Assembly: GCA_977006965.1 (NCBI GenBank)
Contig: OZ345379.1
Coordinates: 2,046,001 to 2,110,000 of the forward strand
Length of the DNA stretch: 64,000 nt
Direction: 5' to 3'
Source: Phymatolithon calcareum
Taxonomy: Eukaryota > Rhodophyta > Florideophyceae > Hapalidiales
Program-made: the position numbers and the translations under genes
Part shown: positions 20,227 through 29,876 of the stretch, piece after piece
Numbering within the stretch: the stretch's first letter is position 1
Layout: each line of letters opens with the position of its first letter
Notes under the pieces: generated by a model
What the model saw: the letters and a program-made list of their open reading frames with translations, nothing else
Database searches by the model: none
Told to the model about the DNA's origin: nothing

Positions 20227-20327
20227 TTGATGAAAAGCATGAACGGGGGCAAAGGCTTCAGCGTCGTATAAGGAACCGACAGCTCCGCCAGTTTGCGATA
20301 GTTACAGCACAGTTTCATTGCCGCTCA

Positions 20328-20627
20328 TCAGTAATACCCCTCTGTACATATCGAGAATATCTCAAGTTGTGCGGCGTACAGTCGCGAGAGGAAAAAGAGA
20401 CCGCCTTGGGACAGCGACATAACAGCGGGCGCTACAGCAAGGATGATATTCGGGTACTTTTTGTGTCGGGTCAAAAAGTTCGATACCACGATGTTGTCCC
20501 CATGTTCATACGCGTCGAGAGTCTTGAGCGTTGCAGTGTTCCAACCTTCATCCCATTTGGCCGAGACCCGCTTGTCGTTTTGAAGATTACGAATCTGTGC
20601 GCATGGTACTTCGCCGATGCTGCACAA
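20328..20627 (-). pseudogene. open frame next to an LTR scrap, possibly retroelement-derived
   Basis: 99-codon minus frame (WDEGWNTATLKTLDAYEHG and so on) that runs into the LTR fragment at 20436-20366. No family recognised; possibly retroelement-derived. Confidence 0.25.
20366..20436 (-). repeat. 71-bp LTR fragment
   Basis: Reverse complement begins TGTAGCGCCCGCTGTTATGT and follows the first 70 bp of the solo LTR at 13212, then diverges abruptly. Confidence 0.75.
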
Positions 20628-20741
20628 GAGTAGCTCCCGCCATCTCTGATGTCTCGACCCTAGATCATGACCAAGTCATCTGTACAAGAACGATTAGCTT
20701 CCATCTTCAGCAGTACTGTATCTGCAACTTTCTCGGTGCAC

Positions 20742-21167
20742 ATAACGGAATCATGACCACCTGTGGTGTAATGGTTAGACTGCCTTCGGGGGTTGCGCAT
20801 ATGCGGCCAAGAGAAAGGTCTTGGGTTCGAATCCCGGATGTGCCTGTTTGTGGTGAAGAGTCTGACGCGGTTTTTTCCCTAATTTCGCGCCACGGGCGTC
20901 TCGGGAGTGGGGTTTCCGCATTGCACAAGGGGTCCAAGCTAATTACAGTGCATTAGTATGGCACAGAAGAAGTGAGCTGTAAAGAAAAGAGTCCAACATT
21001 CTGGTCGTCCACATGGACTCGCGAATCGAGGAACCACCGCAGTTGTTTCGGGTGGAATCCTCTAATGACGAGCAACAGGCAGAGAAGAAGCGTGCTTGCA
21101 ATAAAAAAAGGCCTTCTTGCTAGCCCCATAAGGGAATAAGCATTCATTATTATTATAACGGTATCAT
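20742..21167 (+). mobile_element. tRNA-derived SINE with 13-bp target duplication
   Basis: Body 20755-21154. Near its 5' end are RNA polymerase III promoter boxes: A box TGGTGTAATGG (20764-20774) and B box GGTTCGAATCC (20824-20834), 50 bp apart. It ends in an ATT repeat (CATTATTATTAT). It is flanked by ATAACGGAATCAT (20742-20754) and ATAACGGTATCAT (21155-21167), a 13-bp duplication with one change. The head does not fold into a proper tRNA (acceptor ends do not pair), so it is a SINE and not a tRNA gene. A partial second copy is at 26368-26598. Confidence 0.85.
20764..20834 (+). promoter_or_regulatory. internal RNA polymerase III promoter of the SINE (A and B boxes)
   Basis: A box 20764-20774 and B box 20824-20834; the B box is a perfect match to the tRNA consensus GGTTCGAATCC. 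Confidence 0.75.
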
Positions 21168-21619
21168 TTCCGAGCTCATCTGCATCATCCTTTTCGCCAA
21201 TTTCTTCCGTTTACTAAGGAGCTTGTAGCAACCAGTGATGTCACGAAAGGACAAAATGACAAAAGAGAGAAAAGAAATGGTTGAAGAGCTCTACCTTCGA
21301 GATCTCTGGGCTCTTCTCTTTAGTCGTGGTGGCGATTAAAGTACAAACTAATCTATGTCTATCACATTGTCTACACGCATGCCTAACGGAGAGCGTTGGC
21401 AATAGCGATAGGATTTCCAACCGAAAGGCTGTGATCTAGTTGCAAGACTACGTGTTGTAGGCAGGAACTTCCCTGGTGAAGGAATGGCTTGGTCGCACGG
21501 GTTCCGCTTTCTCGTAGTGCGGCTGGACCACGAGGCGTCATCGAACACCCGCAGACAAAATGGAACCCACATCAGAACATTGTTCGAATTTGAGTACGAA
21601 AAGGCTTTGCCATATTCGC

Positions 21620-21853
21620 TTATATTGGCGTACAACGGTCTTCTTCTTCTCGCACTATCGCCAGGGCATACTCTTCTTCCTTCTCCTTCTTATAATTCTC
21701 TCCAGTGACGTTGCAATCAATCCAGGGACAATTCGCATCCTGCAACTCAACTGCCACTCAGTCCGGACTATTGGTAACATTGGCACAAAAACGATGGAGG
21801 AAATTTGCAGGTTAGGGCTTTCTACATCAAAGTCTTCTTGCTTGACGAGTTGA
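21620..21853 (+). pseudogene. N-terminal fragment of a LINE endonuclease ORF
   Basis: One frame reads LLLIILSSDVAINPG, then TIRILQLNCHSVR. 'SGDVxxNPGP' followed by 'LNxNSxR' is the usual beginning of the apurinic-endonuclease domain in CR1/L2/Jockey-type LINEs. The frame stops soon after and no catalytic residues follow. Confidence 0.5.
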
Positions 21854-22102
21854 GGAATTAGTGAAGCATTCCCGGGCGTCCTCATGAATGATACCTAGCT
21901 CCTTCCAGATGAATTCTTTCTCGTGTGGTAGGCCCAACCATCTCAATCTTACCCGTAGCTTCTTATCAAATTCTTTCAGGTCCACAATTTCGTCGATTGT
22001 CTCATGGCGTGCGCCGATGTGCGTTGTGTGTTCCATGAGCTTATTGGAAACCTTCTTTCCGGTCAGGTTATGCATATACAACGTCATGAGTGTGGCATTC
22101 AC
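21827..22102 (-). pseudogene. chromodomain-like C-terminal fragment of a Ty3-type polyprotein
   Basis: 91-codon minus frame containing IDEIVDLKEFDKKLRVRLRW and LGLPHEKEFIWKELGIIHED. This is the 'V-V-W-G-----WE----I--D' pattern of the chromo-like tails of Ty3-type integrases; compare the tail of the LTR element near 48160-48240. The integrase core is absent. Confidence 0.45.
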
Positions 22103-22375
22103 TTGGTCTTTCTTCTAAGAGATCAGTTCCTTCGCAAAGAAAGCAACATCGTTCACAGCTTGAACGATAACACGGAGACCAATCCATATAAATGCCAGCT
22201 TGAGATTACTTGTTTTTGGTCTGCGGACAAGAACATAATCTTAGGTCTCGAAGTTAGGTTGCTGCTCGAATGCCCAGTCTGGTAGTGATATTCAGAAATT
22301 GAAAAACATTGAACTGCAAGAGATGACAAATTGCAGGTTTGCTTCTGCGAAATAACGGTAATCAAGGTGCTTTTC

Positions 22376-22528
22376 AACATAATATTAGTCCGCGACGAGT
22401 CCCTGTATTAGGGACCAGGCGATATAATAGAATGAACAAGTTATGAAAGCTGCTCCCGTACAGTCTTAGGAGTGTTAATGAGGGCTTTCAAATAACAACT
22501 AAGCAGTTGCAAAACATAATATTAGTCC
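22376..22528 (+). mobile_element. 5'-truncated small-ORF retroposon, right-arm copy
   Basis: Same insertion as 18553-18705: AACATAATATTAGTCC at 22376-22391 and 22513-22528 surrounds 121 bp with the hairpin at 22401-22418 and the tail GAGGGCTTTCAAATAAC. It lies just past the 3' end of the secreted-protein gene. Confidence 0.75.
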
Positions 22529-22611
22529 TTTTTAACAAACATACTTTCTCTTCTTAAACAGCGTACAAGCTTAACCTGAGTAATTCTGCCTTTGAACCAC
22601 AGAGAACAAAA

Positions 22612-23373
22612 CTAATCACATTCGCACGCTCCATTATCCAAAATAGGACCATCGCAGTTGTCTGTCACAATTCCATCAATCACATCAGCGAACGATGTGC
22701 TGGCACTGTCTTCGAACCGCGTTCTACATGCAGCAGAAACTGTAGTATCTTGGATAAAGGCACCAAAAATCCTCTTATCATTTTCAGATGGACGATAAAG
22801 ATAGGGGACGTCTTGCACCGTCTGACCTCCACAAATGCAAGATGCTGAATAATTGAGATCGTCCCCAGCATCTAGCTGCATCTTGCAATCAACTGTCTCC
22901 GATTCAGGACTAGGCGAAGGCTCCTCCGGACTAGGAGACGGCTCTTCGGGGCTCGGCGTTGCCTCCACAACAGGTGGAGGTGTGGGCTTGCAAAAATGCC
23001 CGTGGCATCCTTTGTCGGCTGCGCCTGTTGGTTTGAAAGTAACCTTGTCGCTCCTAAAGTGACGTCCCGACTGGCTTCCCGGAGACTCATTGGACAAAGC
23101 CTTGTGGGGATTGAAGTGAGGCGCACCTCTGCTTCCGGGTTTCGGCTTGAAAACAAAGTGCCTTTTGTTGACAGGGAAGACTGAATGTTTGGAACGTGGA
23201 AAGCGGGAATGCGTGCCCTTGAAGAAGGAGGTAAATGAACCGTGACGACCTCCGCTCACATACTTGGATGTCGGCACAAACGGTCTCTGAAGAGCGGGGA
23301 CTTTTGCCGTGTTCGCAACTGCTGCAAACAATACAATGACCACCACGACTTTGAGAATGGCAAGGCTGACCAT
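22612..23373 (-). CDS. secreted Cys-rich, Pro/Ser/Glu-repeat protein, right copy
   Basis: Encodes the same 253-residue protein as 17708-18469, without one amino-acid difference. The upstream frame stays open to 23613 here (333 codons), but that extension covers the TATA box and is out of frame in the left copy, so ATG at 23373 is the likely start. The two genes are convergent towards the loop of the inverted repeat. Read-through transcripts from both could pair as double-stranded RNA, an inference only. Confidence 0.8.
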   Translation of the reverse strand: MVSLAILKVVVVIVLFAAVANTAKVPALQRPFVPTSKYVSGGRHGSFTSFFKGTHSRFPRSKHSVFPVNKRHFVFKPKPGSRGAPHFNPHKALSNESPGSQSGRHFRSDKVTFKPTGAADKGCHGHFCKPTPPPVVEATPSPEEPSPSPEEPSPSPESETVDCKMQLDAGDDLNYSASCICGGQTVQDVPYLYRPSENDKRIFGAFIQDTTVSAACRTRFEDSASTSFADVIDGIVTDNCDGPILDNGACECD

Positions 23374-23507
23374 TTTGAAAGCAATAGAATGTGGAGTGGA
23401 TCGGATTGGGATTGTGTTGAATAGGAGTTTGCGCTTGTCTGGCTTGTTCAGTTGACTTGTCTTCTCTTGCTCTGCCTCTCTGCCTTTTCTGCGGTCCTGT
23501 TCTGGTC

Positions 23508-23514
23508 TTATATA
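23508..23514 (-). promoter_or_regulatory. TATA box of secreted-protein gene, right copy
   Basis: TATATAA on the minus strand, 135 bp before the ATG at 23373; identical context to 17566-17572. Confidence 0.65.
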
Positions 23515-24105
23515 GGCAAAATCTGGAAGTTGCACGCTCGCCAAAACCATAGGAGGGAGCTCTTCGTCTGACGATGGCACGGAATATGCACAACCGGAAT
23601 TTCGAACTTCCATAAATTCAGAGACCTTTACGAGCTTCTAGCACAAAGTGTCTCCTAGGCACATCAAGAGCTGCAACCAGCCAGCCGTTTATGTTAATCG
23701 TGTGTCTTGAATTGAACACTTTGCCCTTACTCGCAAAGAGAACCCTCCAAATTCTGTCTCCTCCTCCCCGCACCTCCGCTCCACGGCTAGAACTGCCTGC
23801 TTTGAATTGCGGACTCTTTTCATTCGCCATCCTTCGTACCACAGATATAAATTCCGGTACCTCCGTGACCCCAGAATCAGGGGCTCTTAGCCCTATAATG
23901 TTTTGATTAGATTGCTTTTGGCTTCCAGCAATCCCTTAAATTCTTACTGAAGCTGAAATCACTCCCCTGTTCTTATGTTGGACCTGACCTTTCGGTCTCC
24001 TACCAATTCGGATGCCTTGTGTTTCACGGTGCATCATTCCTACCATACGTAGACATGTGAAACTTTCTTCTGCGGGAAGCTGTTCATGTAGCCTGTGGAG
24101 AAATC

Positions 24106-24887
24106 GTTCCATCCAAAGCATTGGAATTATTTATTTATTTATTTTTATTCTTTTCTCGGTGCAGTGTCGAGAATAAATAATTTATTGTTGAACGCAGAAG
24201 CAATAAATTATTGTATTCAGGTTTAGTGAGGAATAAATAACTGGTTATTCCCTGAATTATTGGATCCCTCTACTGTAGCTACTTTCTGTCACGATAGCAT
24301 TGACGACTTCGATTCCCCACGCACGTGAGTTAGCATGAAGGAACATCTGCTTCTCGAAGTTTGCAGGAATAACGCTTCTTCTTCTGTCATCAAGCGCGTA
24401 ACCAGCGATAGAGAAAAACCTCTCGCACATGTTCGACGTTGGTATAATGAACACTTGCAAGTCCACACAGCGGAGTTGGGATCCGACTGCGTGGAAAACT
24501 CATCGCGAACGCGCTTACTGACAACTCAGGGCATCTTGGGTGCTACCAAACGGTCCTCGCCTGGTCCACAGTTCTCGTTGTACTGTGTTGACCGCCATGA
24601 TTTTCACAATCCTGGGGGAACTCTTCAATAACCGGATCGAATAAATGAGGAGTCCGCAACCGACACGTCATGCGCTATCGACGACCAACATGTCACATTA
24701 CTCTTCAAGAATACGTAGACTCAGTCGGGCGTTCTCTAGTGAATAATGCTTCAAATAAATACAATAATTGTCGCAACCACGACGATCTCAATAAATACAA
24801 TAAATATGCGCGACTCAGGAATAATTTATTGGGAGCAATACTTTTTAAATTACAATAGCAGTTTTTTTCCAATGCTTTGGTTCCATC
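24106..24887 (-). mobile_element. internally deleted hAT transposon with 8-bp target duplication
   Basis: Element 24114-24879 (766 bp) with terminal inverted repeats CAAAGCATTGGA / TCCAATGCTTTG and perfect 8-bp duplications GTTCCATC (24106-24113, 24880-24887). The left arm of the large inverted repeat shows the empty site near 16966. The 8-bp duplication and the transposase remnant both identify the hAT superfamily. The ends are A/T-rich with repeated AATAAATAA. Confidence 0.9.
24257..24466 (-). pseudogene. hAT transposase C-terminal dimerisation fragment
   Basis: 69-codon frame with IPTSNMCERFFSIAGYALDD, then RRRSVIPANFEKQMFLHAN: the hAT dimerisation signature (S-----ER-FS-AG----- R--------E---FL--N). 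The catalytic core is deleted, so the element is non-autonomous. Confidence 0.8.
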
Positions 24888-24989
24888 TGCTTCATTCAGT
24901 CAATCGGTACACTGTATGTGAGGGCGAGTGAAAAGGGAGTGCTCATCTTCTTGCAATCGTTTGCATTGAATAGATTCGCAAATACAATT

Positions 24990-25430
24990 TTAGGGGGTGG
25001 TCGACCTGTTTTTATGCGCTATTGGGCTTAAAGAAGACTTTTAGGGACCCTGTGGACATCAAGTGAACCTAAAGTCGACGGAAATGCAAACGAACCTAAA
25101 CATGCGGCGTTGGACCGGGCACGTGCCGCGCATCGGACTGGCGGGGCGTCTGCTCATTCTCGCAGATATATTTTGCAGCCCGCGTGTGCCGGCTGGAGAT
25201 TCCATGCGTGCAGAAGGCACTCTTGCTTAAAACGTGCAGCGACTGGGAGAAGTTGGAGCTTAGCGTGCTCCGTGTTCTGCAGAAGCGCATTGCGCTGAAG
25301 TGTGAGATCCGATTCTCGCGCGACCCGTCGTATGTGAGGTCTGTGGATAAGCTCACTACGAGTTCGACATACGCTGAATTGCTGAGGCACATCGCGCGGG
25401 GCAGAAAGGATGATATTAAATAATGCGCGA
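24990..25430 (+). pseudogene. degenerate coding remnant in right arm
   Basis: Counterpart of 16540-16880 (minus). The frame at 25184-25423 reads CRLEIPCVQKALLLKTCSDW and continues EKLELSVLRVLQKRIALK. In the left arm the front part joins it in frame, here a one-base indel separates them. Unknown family. Confidence 0.35.
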
Positions 25431-26344
25431 AGGAGGCGATTGCTTATTCCGTCTAGGGTGCGTAAAGCGCGCAAAACACGTGATGAGGCGCGGGCATAGC
25501 ATTTGCGGAGAATGAAGGATCATTTTGACACTCTTATAGGACGAAATCGAAGTTGAGTACGAAGCGGTAGTAGTAACGTGTGGAAACTGCGCGATGGATG
25601 CGGTAAATGCAGGATGCGGCTGTCTTGACCTCTTCGGCCTCCTACAGCTACGGATGCCTTGAGTTTCACGCCATAGATGCAGTGCCGTAGTGCTCCAACA
25701 ATTGACTCTCTGCTCGCTTCATGTTCTGGCCCATATTCATCCAGCTCCAAGCCGTCGTTTAATTCATCAAACTGCTATGTAGATGCAAACTAGTGGATCA
25801 TCCCGACCTTCCCGAAAGATCTACAAATCTTCCATATGCGTGCCGAGGAGATACTCAACTAGCTCATCGCGAACTGCTGTATGATTGCTGAGTAGATACC
25901 ACAGTCTTGTCGGGTTGTTGATGTTGTTTCTGTTGGCTATCTCTATCAGGTCGGCTTAAGTAGTCTTTCCGAAACATTTCGAGAAGTCTAAGCGATTCGA
26001 TCTGTATCAGCTGCTAATAATTATCACCACAGACTATGTTTGCGGTGTAACGACACAGACTCGCTACTTGACCTTGATTATAGCAACTGAACACTTCATA
26101 GCGTTACATCCATAGCAACGTAAAATCAAGTGTTCGGCAGTTTGCAATGCATTTCAACCTCATCGAAATTGAAGAAGCTGTATTCAACCTACAAGAACGC
26201 TTCTTAGAAGAGTAATGCGCATAACTTAGGTTTTAAGTGATCTGACCACCTTAGCTTAGAGAATCTCTGAAATGCTGTCCTGTTACTCCGAAGATGAATT
26301 TTTTATTGAACCATCATCTCTCTTAGTTCTCGATACTCAATAAC

Positions 26345-27072
26345 CTTGCGCCACCCAAGACAACTTCTGCATTGCACAAGGGGTCCGAGCTAATTACAGT
26401 TCATTAGTATGGCACAGAAGAAGTGGGCTGTAAAGAAAAGAGTCCAACATTCTGGCCGTCCACGAGGACTCGCGAAACGTGGAAGTACCGCAGTTGACTG
26501 GAATCGTCTAATGACGAGCGGCAGGCAGAGAAGAAGCGCGCTTACAAGAATCACTGCTTGTTAGCCCTATAGGGGAATAAGCATTCATTATTATTATAGT
26601 AGATAGTCATCTGCTGTACTCCGGAGTTCAACGGCATCGTGACCATACGCAAGTTCAACGAAACATTAGAAGGTTAATCTCAAGTGCAGGCACCTCTGGC
26701 GTTTCTCCTCTTACCCTCAACTTGAGAATTGGTCCTCACGTGACGCACACAAATCAAGCGTGTTAAAAACATCAATTCTGATGTGTAGGCAAGGCGATGA
26801 AAGGACACATTTGTGCTCGGAACAGATGAAATATGAGCAACCGTGGGAAGCAGATTTATCTGCAGCTTTTAATTCCAGTAGCGGTAAGTATGCGGTGTAT
26901 ACAGTTTGAAAATCGAAGAGAAAATTGCTACTCATCTGTGTAGATTTCCCGGTGTAATACAGACTCCTGTACAATACTGAACACTTCGCGGGTACTGGTC
27001 GGAGATAGATTTCAGTTTGAAGATGTCCCGGACCTCTGCGTGACACTCCTTGTTCTTCACGAGGTCCTCTTT
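26345..27072. other. SINE fragment and otherwise empty flank
   Basis: Apart from the SINE piece at 26368-26598, I see no coding signal before the stop codon of the next gene. Confidence 0.5.
26368..26598 (+). mobile_element. 5'-truncated SINE copy
   Basis: Matches 20917-21154 (ATTGCACAAGGGGTCC ... AGCATTCATTATTATTAT) with about one change in ten. It lacks the tRNA-like head. No clear target duplication. Confidence 0.75.
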
Positions 27073-28179
27073 TCAGCTGTCACTCTCACTACATAGATCG
27101 ATAACCTCGCCCGGCAGGAATACGTTTGTTTCAGTTTTGACCTCCACTTTGACTTCACTTTTGGCATTACCGTTCTCCTCTTGACCGCTCAGGTCGACAA
27201 TCTCGCTCGGAGCAACAACGGCGTCAGAATCTCTCAGCGGAGGTCGATACGGCTTCCCGTCCCGGTCGATGATACGTCGCGACTCAAGCCAGAACCGTTC
27301 ACGCACATAAATGGTAATGATATGAGGCAACTTCTTTCGTTTTTGGATCTTCCGCCCAATATCTCGCGTTACCTTCACAACGCCTTCACCATCCCGACGG
27401 ACACCGACACTCAAGCCCCATTTTACCGCGCTCTTTTCGTGCACCTCCTCGGCTTCCCCCAAGGAGTTCGCTCGCATCGATTTCTTCTTAGTCGGTTTCT
27501 GCTTAGCCGGTTTCTTCGGTATCGACTTTCGAGCCACTTTGCGTACCGCCCCGAAAACTCCAGATTCCATATGCAGACGAATTTGGCCTGCTCGTGGACT
27601 TAGTTTCATCTTCACGTCGTCCGCGGTTGTAGGCGCCTTGTAAAACTCAAAGCGTCGCATTGTACTTACGCGGTCCGAATTGCCAAATGATCGCACAGAC
27701 TGCGTAAAACCAGAGTAGATTCCTTCTTCCGTATCGCCATGTGCGAAGATCTTGACCGCGTCTTCCGTAAAGGAGCCGTCGACTTCTAACCTCGACGTGA
27801 TCAAGAATGCACTCGCCACGGTGTTCTTTACGGAATTGTATCCTTGCACCGGCGATACGGTGACGTCGAACGGTTTACCAGGATCTGCAATGACGTACCA
27901 TCCGTGCTTAACCTCTTCCGGACGCTCTTTGGCTACCACTTTTGAGACGTAAAAGAGGGGGAGTGCCGTTTGCGCGAATATGTCTTCTTCTTCTAGGTCG
28001 TCAGAATCCCAATCAGAGCCCTCCGCAACAGGGTTCGAAATCGTCGAGATGCCAATGCCGAATCCATACAGAGATTTCTGCGCCATTGCTGGGGTTGCTG
28101 CGAGCACATGCGGAGCATTGGCATCGGTCTTCGGTGGAACGACAGCGCGAGGCTCTTCTCCGTCCCATGTTTTGCACAT
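27073..28179 (-). CDS. basic protein with C-terminal SUMO-interaction-like motifs
   Basis: Single exon, 368 residues, no recognised family. Residues 50-65 are acidic (SDWDSDDLEEED), the middle (about 75-180) looks like a folded mixed domain, and a Lys/Arg-rich stretch (KKPAKQKPTKKKSMR, about 222-236) could be a nuclear signal. The last 44 residues hold two hydrophobic-acidic motifs, EIVDL (326-330) and EVIDL (358-362), each followed by acidic or Ser residues, the form of SUMO-interaction motifs. Between them lie VKVE and VKTE, both matching the SUMO-attachment consensus. This suggests a nuclear, SUMO-linked protein. The palindromic motif CTACTGTACAG lies about 40 bp upstream of the start. Confidence 0.65.
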   Translation of the reverse strand: MCKTWDGEEPRAVVPPKTDANAPHVLAATPAMAQKSLYGFGIGISTISNPVAEGSDWDSDDLEEEDIFAQTALPLFYVSKVVAKERPEEVKHGWYVIADPGKPFDVTVSPVQGYNSVKNTVASAFLITSRLEVDGSFTEDAVKIFAHGDTEEGIYSGFTQSVRSFGNSDRVSTMRRFEFYKAPTTADDVKMKLSPRAGQIRLHMESGVFGAVRKVARKSIPKKPAKQKPTKKKSMRANSLGEAEEVHEKSAVKWGLSVGVRRDGEGVVKVTRDIGRKIQKRKKLPHIITIYVRERFWLESRRIIDRDGKPYRPPLRDSDAVVAPSEIVDLSGQEENGNAKSEVKVEVKTETNVFLPGEVIDLCSESDS

Positions 28180-28311
28180 GTCGATCTTCCTATGTCAGGA
28201 AGGGCAGTTGCAGCTCTACTGTACAGCACTGGATGCGTCGGCAACTGACATGGTGACACCCACTGTTTTTATGTAATCTGTCATACCGGAATTCCTCATA
28301 CAGTATCAACC

Positions 28312-28345
28312 AGTTTTACGACCTTTTAAAAAAGGTCGTAAAACT
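28312..28345. repeat. 34-bp hairpin
   Basis: AGTTTTACGACCTTTT, two A, then the exact reverse complement. Confidence 0.75.
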
Positions 28346-28390
28346 TAGATCACGAAAATGGAAAGGAGCTCCTTATTAGGGCCGATGAAG

Positions 28391-28602
28391 GACATTTTCA
28401 AGTTGGAAAACTTTCGAAAGTTTTCCAACTTGAAAATGTCGAATTGAGAAAAGGGGAAAGCCGCCATGTCCAATAGAATGCCTGCACTTGTGCAATTCTA
28501 CTGCCTGGTGAGTATCTCTTCACAAGTGCAGGCATTCTATTGGACATTGTGGCTTTCCCCTTTCCTCAATTCGACATTTTCCCGGTTGGGAAACATTCGA
28601 AA
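28391..28602. mobile_element. composite palindromic MITE
   Basis: 28391-28440 is a perfect 50-bp palindrome centred on TTCGAA. Its right half begins a second inverted repeat: 28432-28491 pairs with 28521-28580 (about 57 of 60 bases) around a 29-bp loop, and weaker pairing continues to 28602. The result is two nested fold-backs sharing one arm. No coding capacity; no target duplication found. Confidence 0.65.
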
Positions 28603-29876
28603 GCGATCGCTCATAGTGAACAGTAGAAATTATTAAAAACAATGATGCAGAAGTGCGAAAGGATTCCGTTATGTGCACCGAGAGAGTTGCAGACATGGCA
28701 CTGGTGAAGATGGAAGCTAAGCGTTCTTTTATAAAAGACTTGGTCATGATCTACAGTAGGGTGACGACACCAGCGATGGCAGGAGCTACTCTGGTTTTAC
28801 GCAGTGCGTGCAAGCAGGGACAATACTGCAAACAGGGTATCGAGCGTTAGACGCTTTGATTTTCACAAGGCATCCACCATGTTGGACGTACTGGAGACGA
28901 GAAGCCCACTGCCAGCCAAAATTTCCACTATTGGAATCCGAAAATGTTGGGCTGCAGCACATTGCAGGCACTGATTTGACATCATTTAAGGATTATTGAT
29001 GTGCAGGTCAAGCAGTACAATTGCCATTTTCGATTGCGCCACGTTTCTCGGAGTGCAGAGCAAGTTTGCACCACCTGATTGGACATCAGGTAAGGGAGCA
29101 TACCGTCGAGCAACACGCCGACAGACGGTAGATGCAGTCAGCATAAAACATCCTCGTCTCCAACAAGCAACCGCGTCCTGACGGAACATGGGCAAGGCAC
29201 ACACTTGTACGGAGCAACGGAAATGTTTGAAAACTTGGGCAGAAGCATGCTGGTGCTGCATCGCTGAAAAGTAGAGTCACATCCAATTTACGCATGACAA
29301 ACCCACGCGAAAAACTGGGTCGCATGCATCACACTACTGTATGATACACTCCTATCGGTCGTCTGCGGAATCAAGTTGCTCATGTGCTGCACAGCAAGTG
29401 GGTGGACGTGACTGCCTTGCTCTTCCTAGATCCGGAACTGCGCCTCGTTTCGCAGCATTCCATTGCATTATTGCAGCCCTTGTCTTAGTGCGCTCCACAT
29501 CACATTGTCACACTGTCGGTGATTCTATCAGATTGAATATACAGTCTTCTTTCAGCAGCTGCTCAATCAGTCGAAAGCTTTCGCATCCTACTGTGGGATC
29601 ATCGATCGATCGATAATAACATCCTGCGTTCAGCTGCTGCGTCTGCTCATCGGATTATAATAACGAATCACAACGATGACGTTTATCCTCGGATCTTATC
29701 CACCCAGTAGTCATCTGCCACGTGTACACGTCCCCTTATTTTGAGGTCACTTTTTGGCATGTGCCACACATCGTGCATCCGCGAGGGAAAAATCGTACTG
29801 TACCGTATCGGAAGGACCGAACGAAGGAAACCTGTGCTCCCTGCACCCCTGCATCGATTGAACGAGCTTCTGAACC

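Larger units (their letters stand above)
18834..22247. other. loop of the large inverted repeat: retroelement graveyard
   Basis: 3.4 kb between the arms. In order it holds three LINE C-terminal fragments, an LTR scrap, a tRNA-derived SINE, a LINE endonuclease N-terminal fragment and a chromodomain-like fragment. No intact gene. Confidence 0.7.
22248..26344 (-). repeat. right arm of the large inverted repeat
   Basis: Inverted counterpart of 14521-18833. It contains the second copy of the secreted-protein gene and a 766-bp hAT element that the left arm lacks. The core 22310-24105 is almost identical to the left arm; beyond the hAT insertion divergence rises to roughly 10%. Confidence 0.85.
28180..29876. 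other. divergent intergenic region with palindromes
   Basis: Lies between two genes transcribed away from each other, so it holds both promoters. It contains three palindromic structures listed separately and no convincing gene. The motif GTACTGTAC stands at 29795-29803, 74 bp before the ispG start. Confidence 0.55.

Noticed and set aside
20752-20850. Possible tRNA gene (perfect B box GGTTCGAATCC)
   Set aside because: The acceptor ends do not pair and the distance between the boxes is long; the sequence is followed by a 300-bp body with ATT tail and target duplication, so it is a SINE head.
22612-23613. 333-residue version of the secreted protein
   Set aside because: The extra 80 codons contain the TATA box and are out of frame in the left copy by one base; starting at MVSLAIL gives a clean signal peptide in both.
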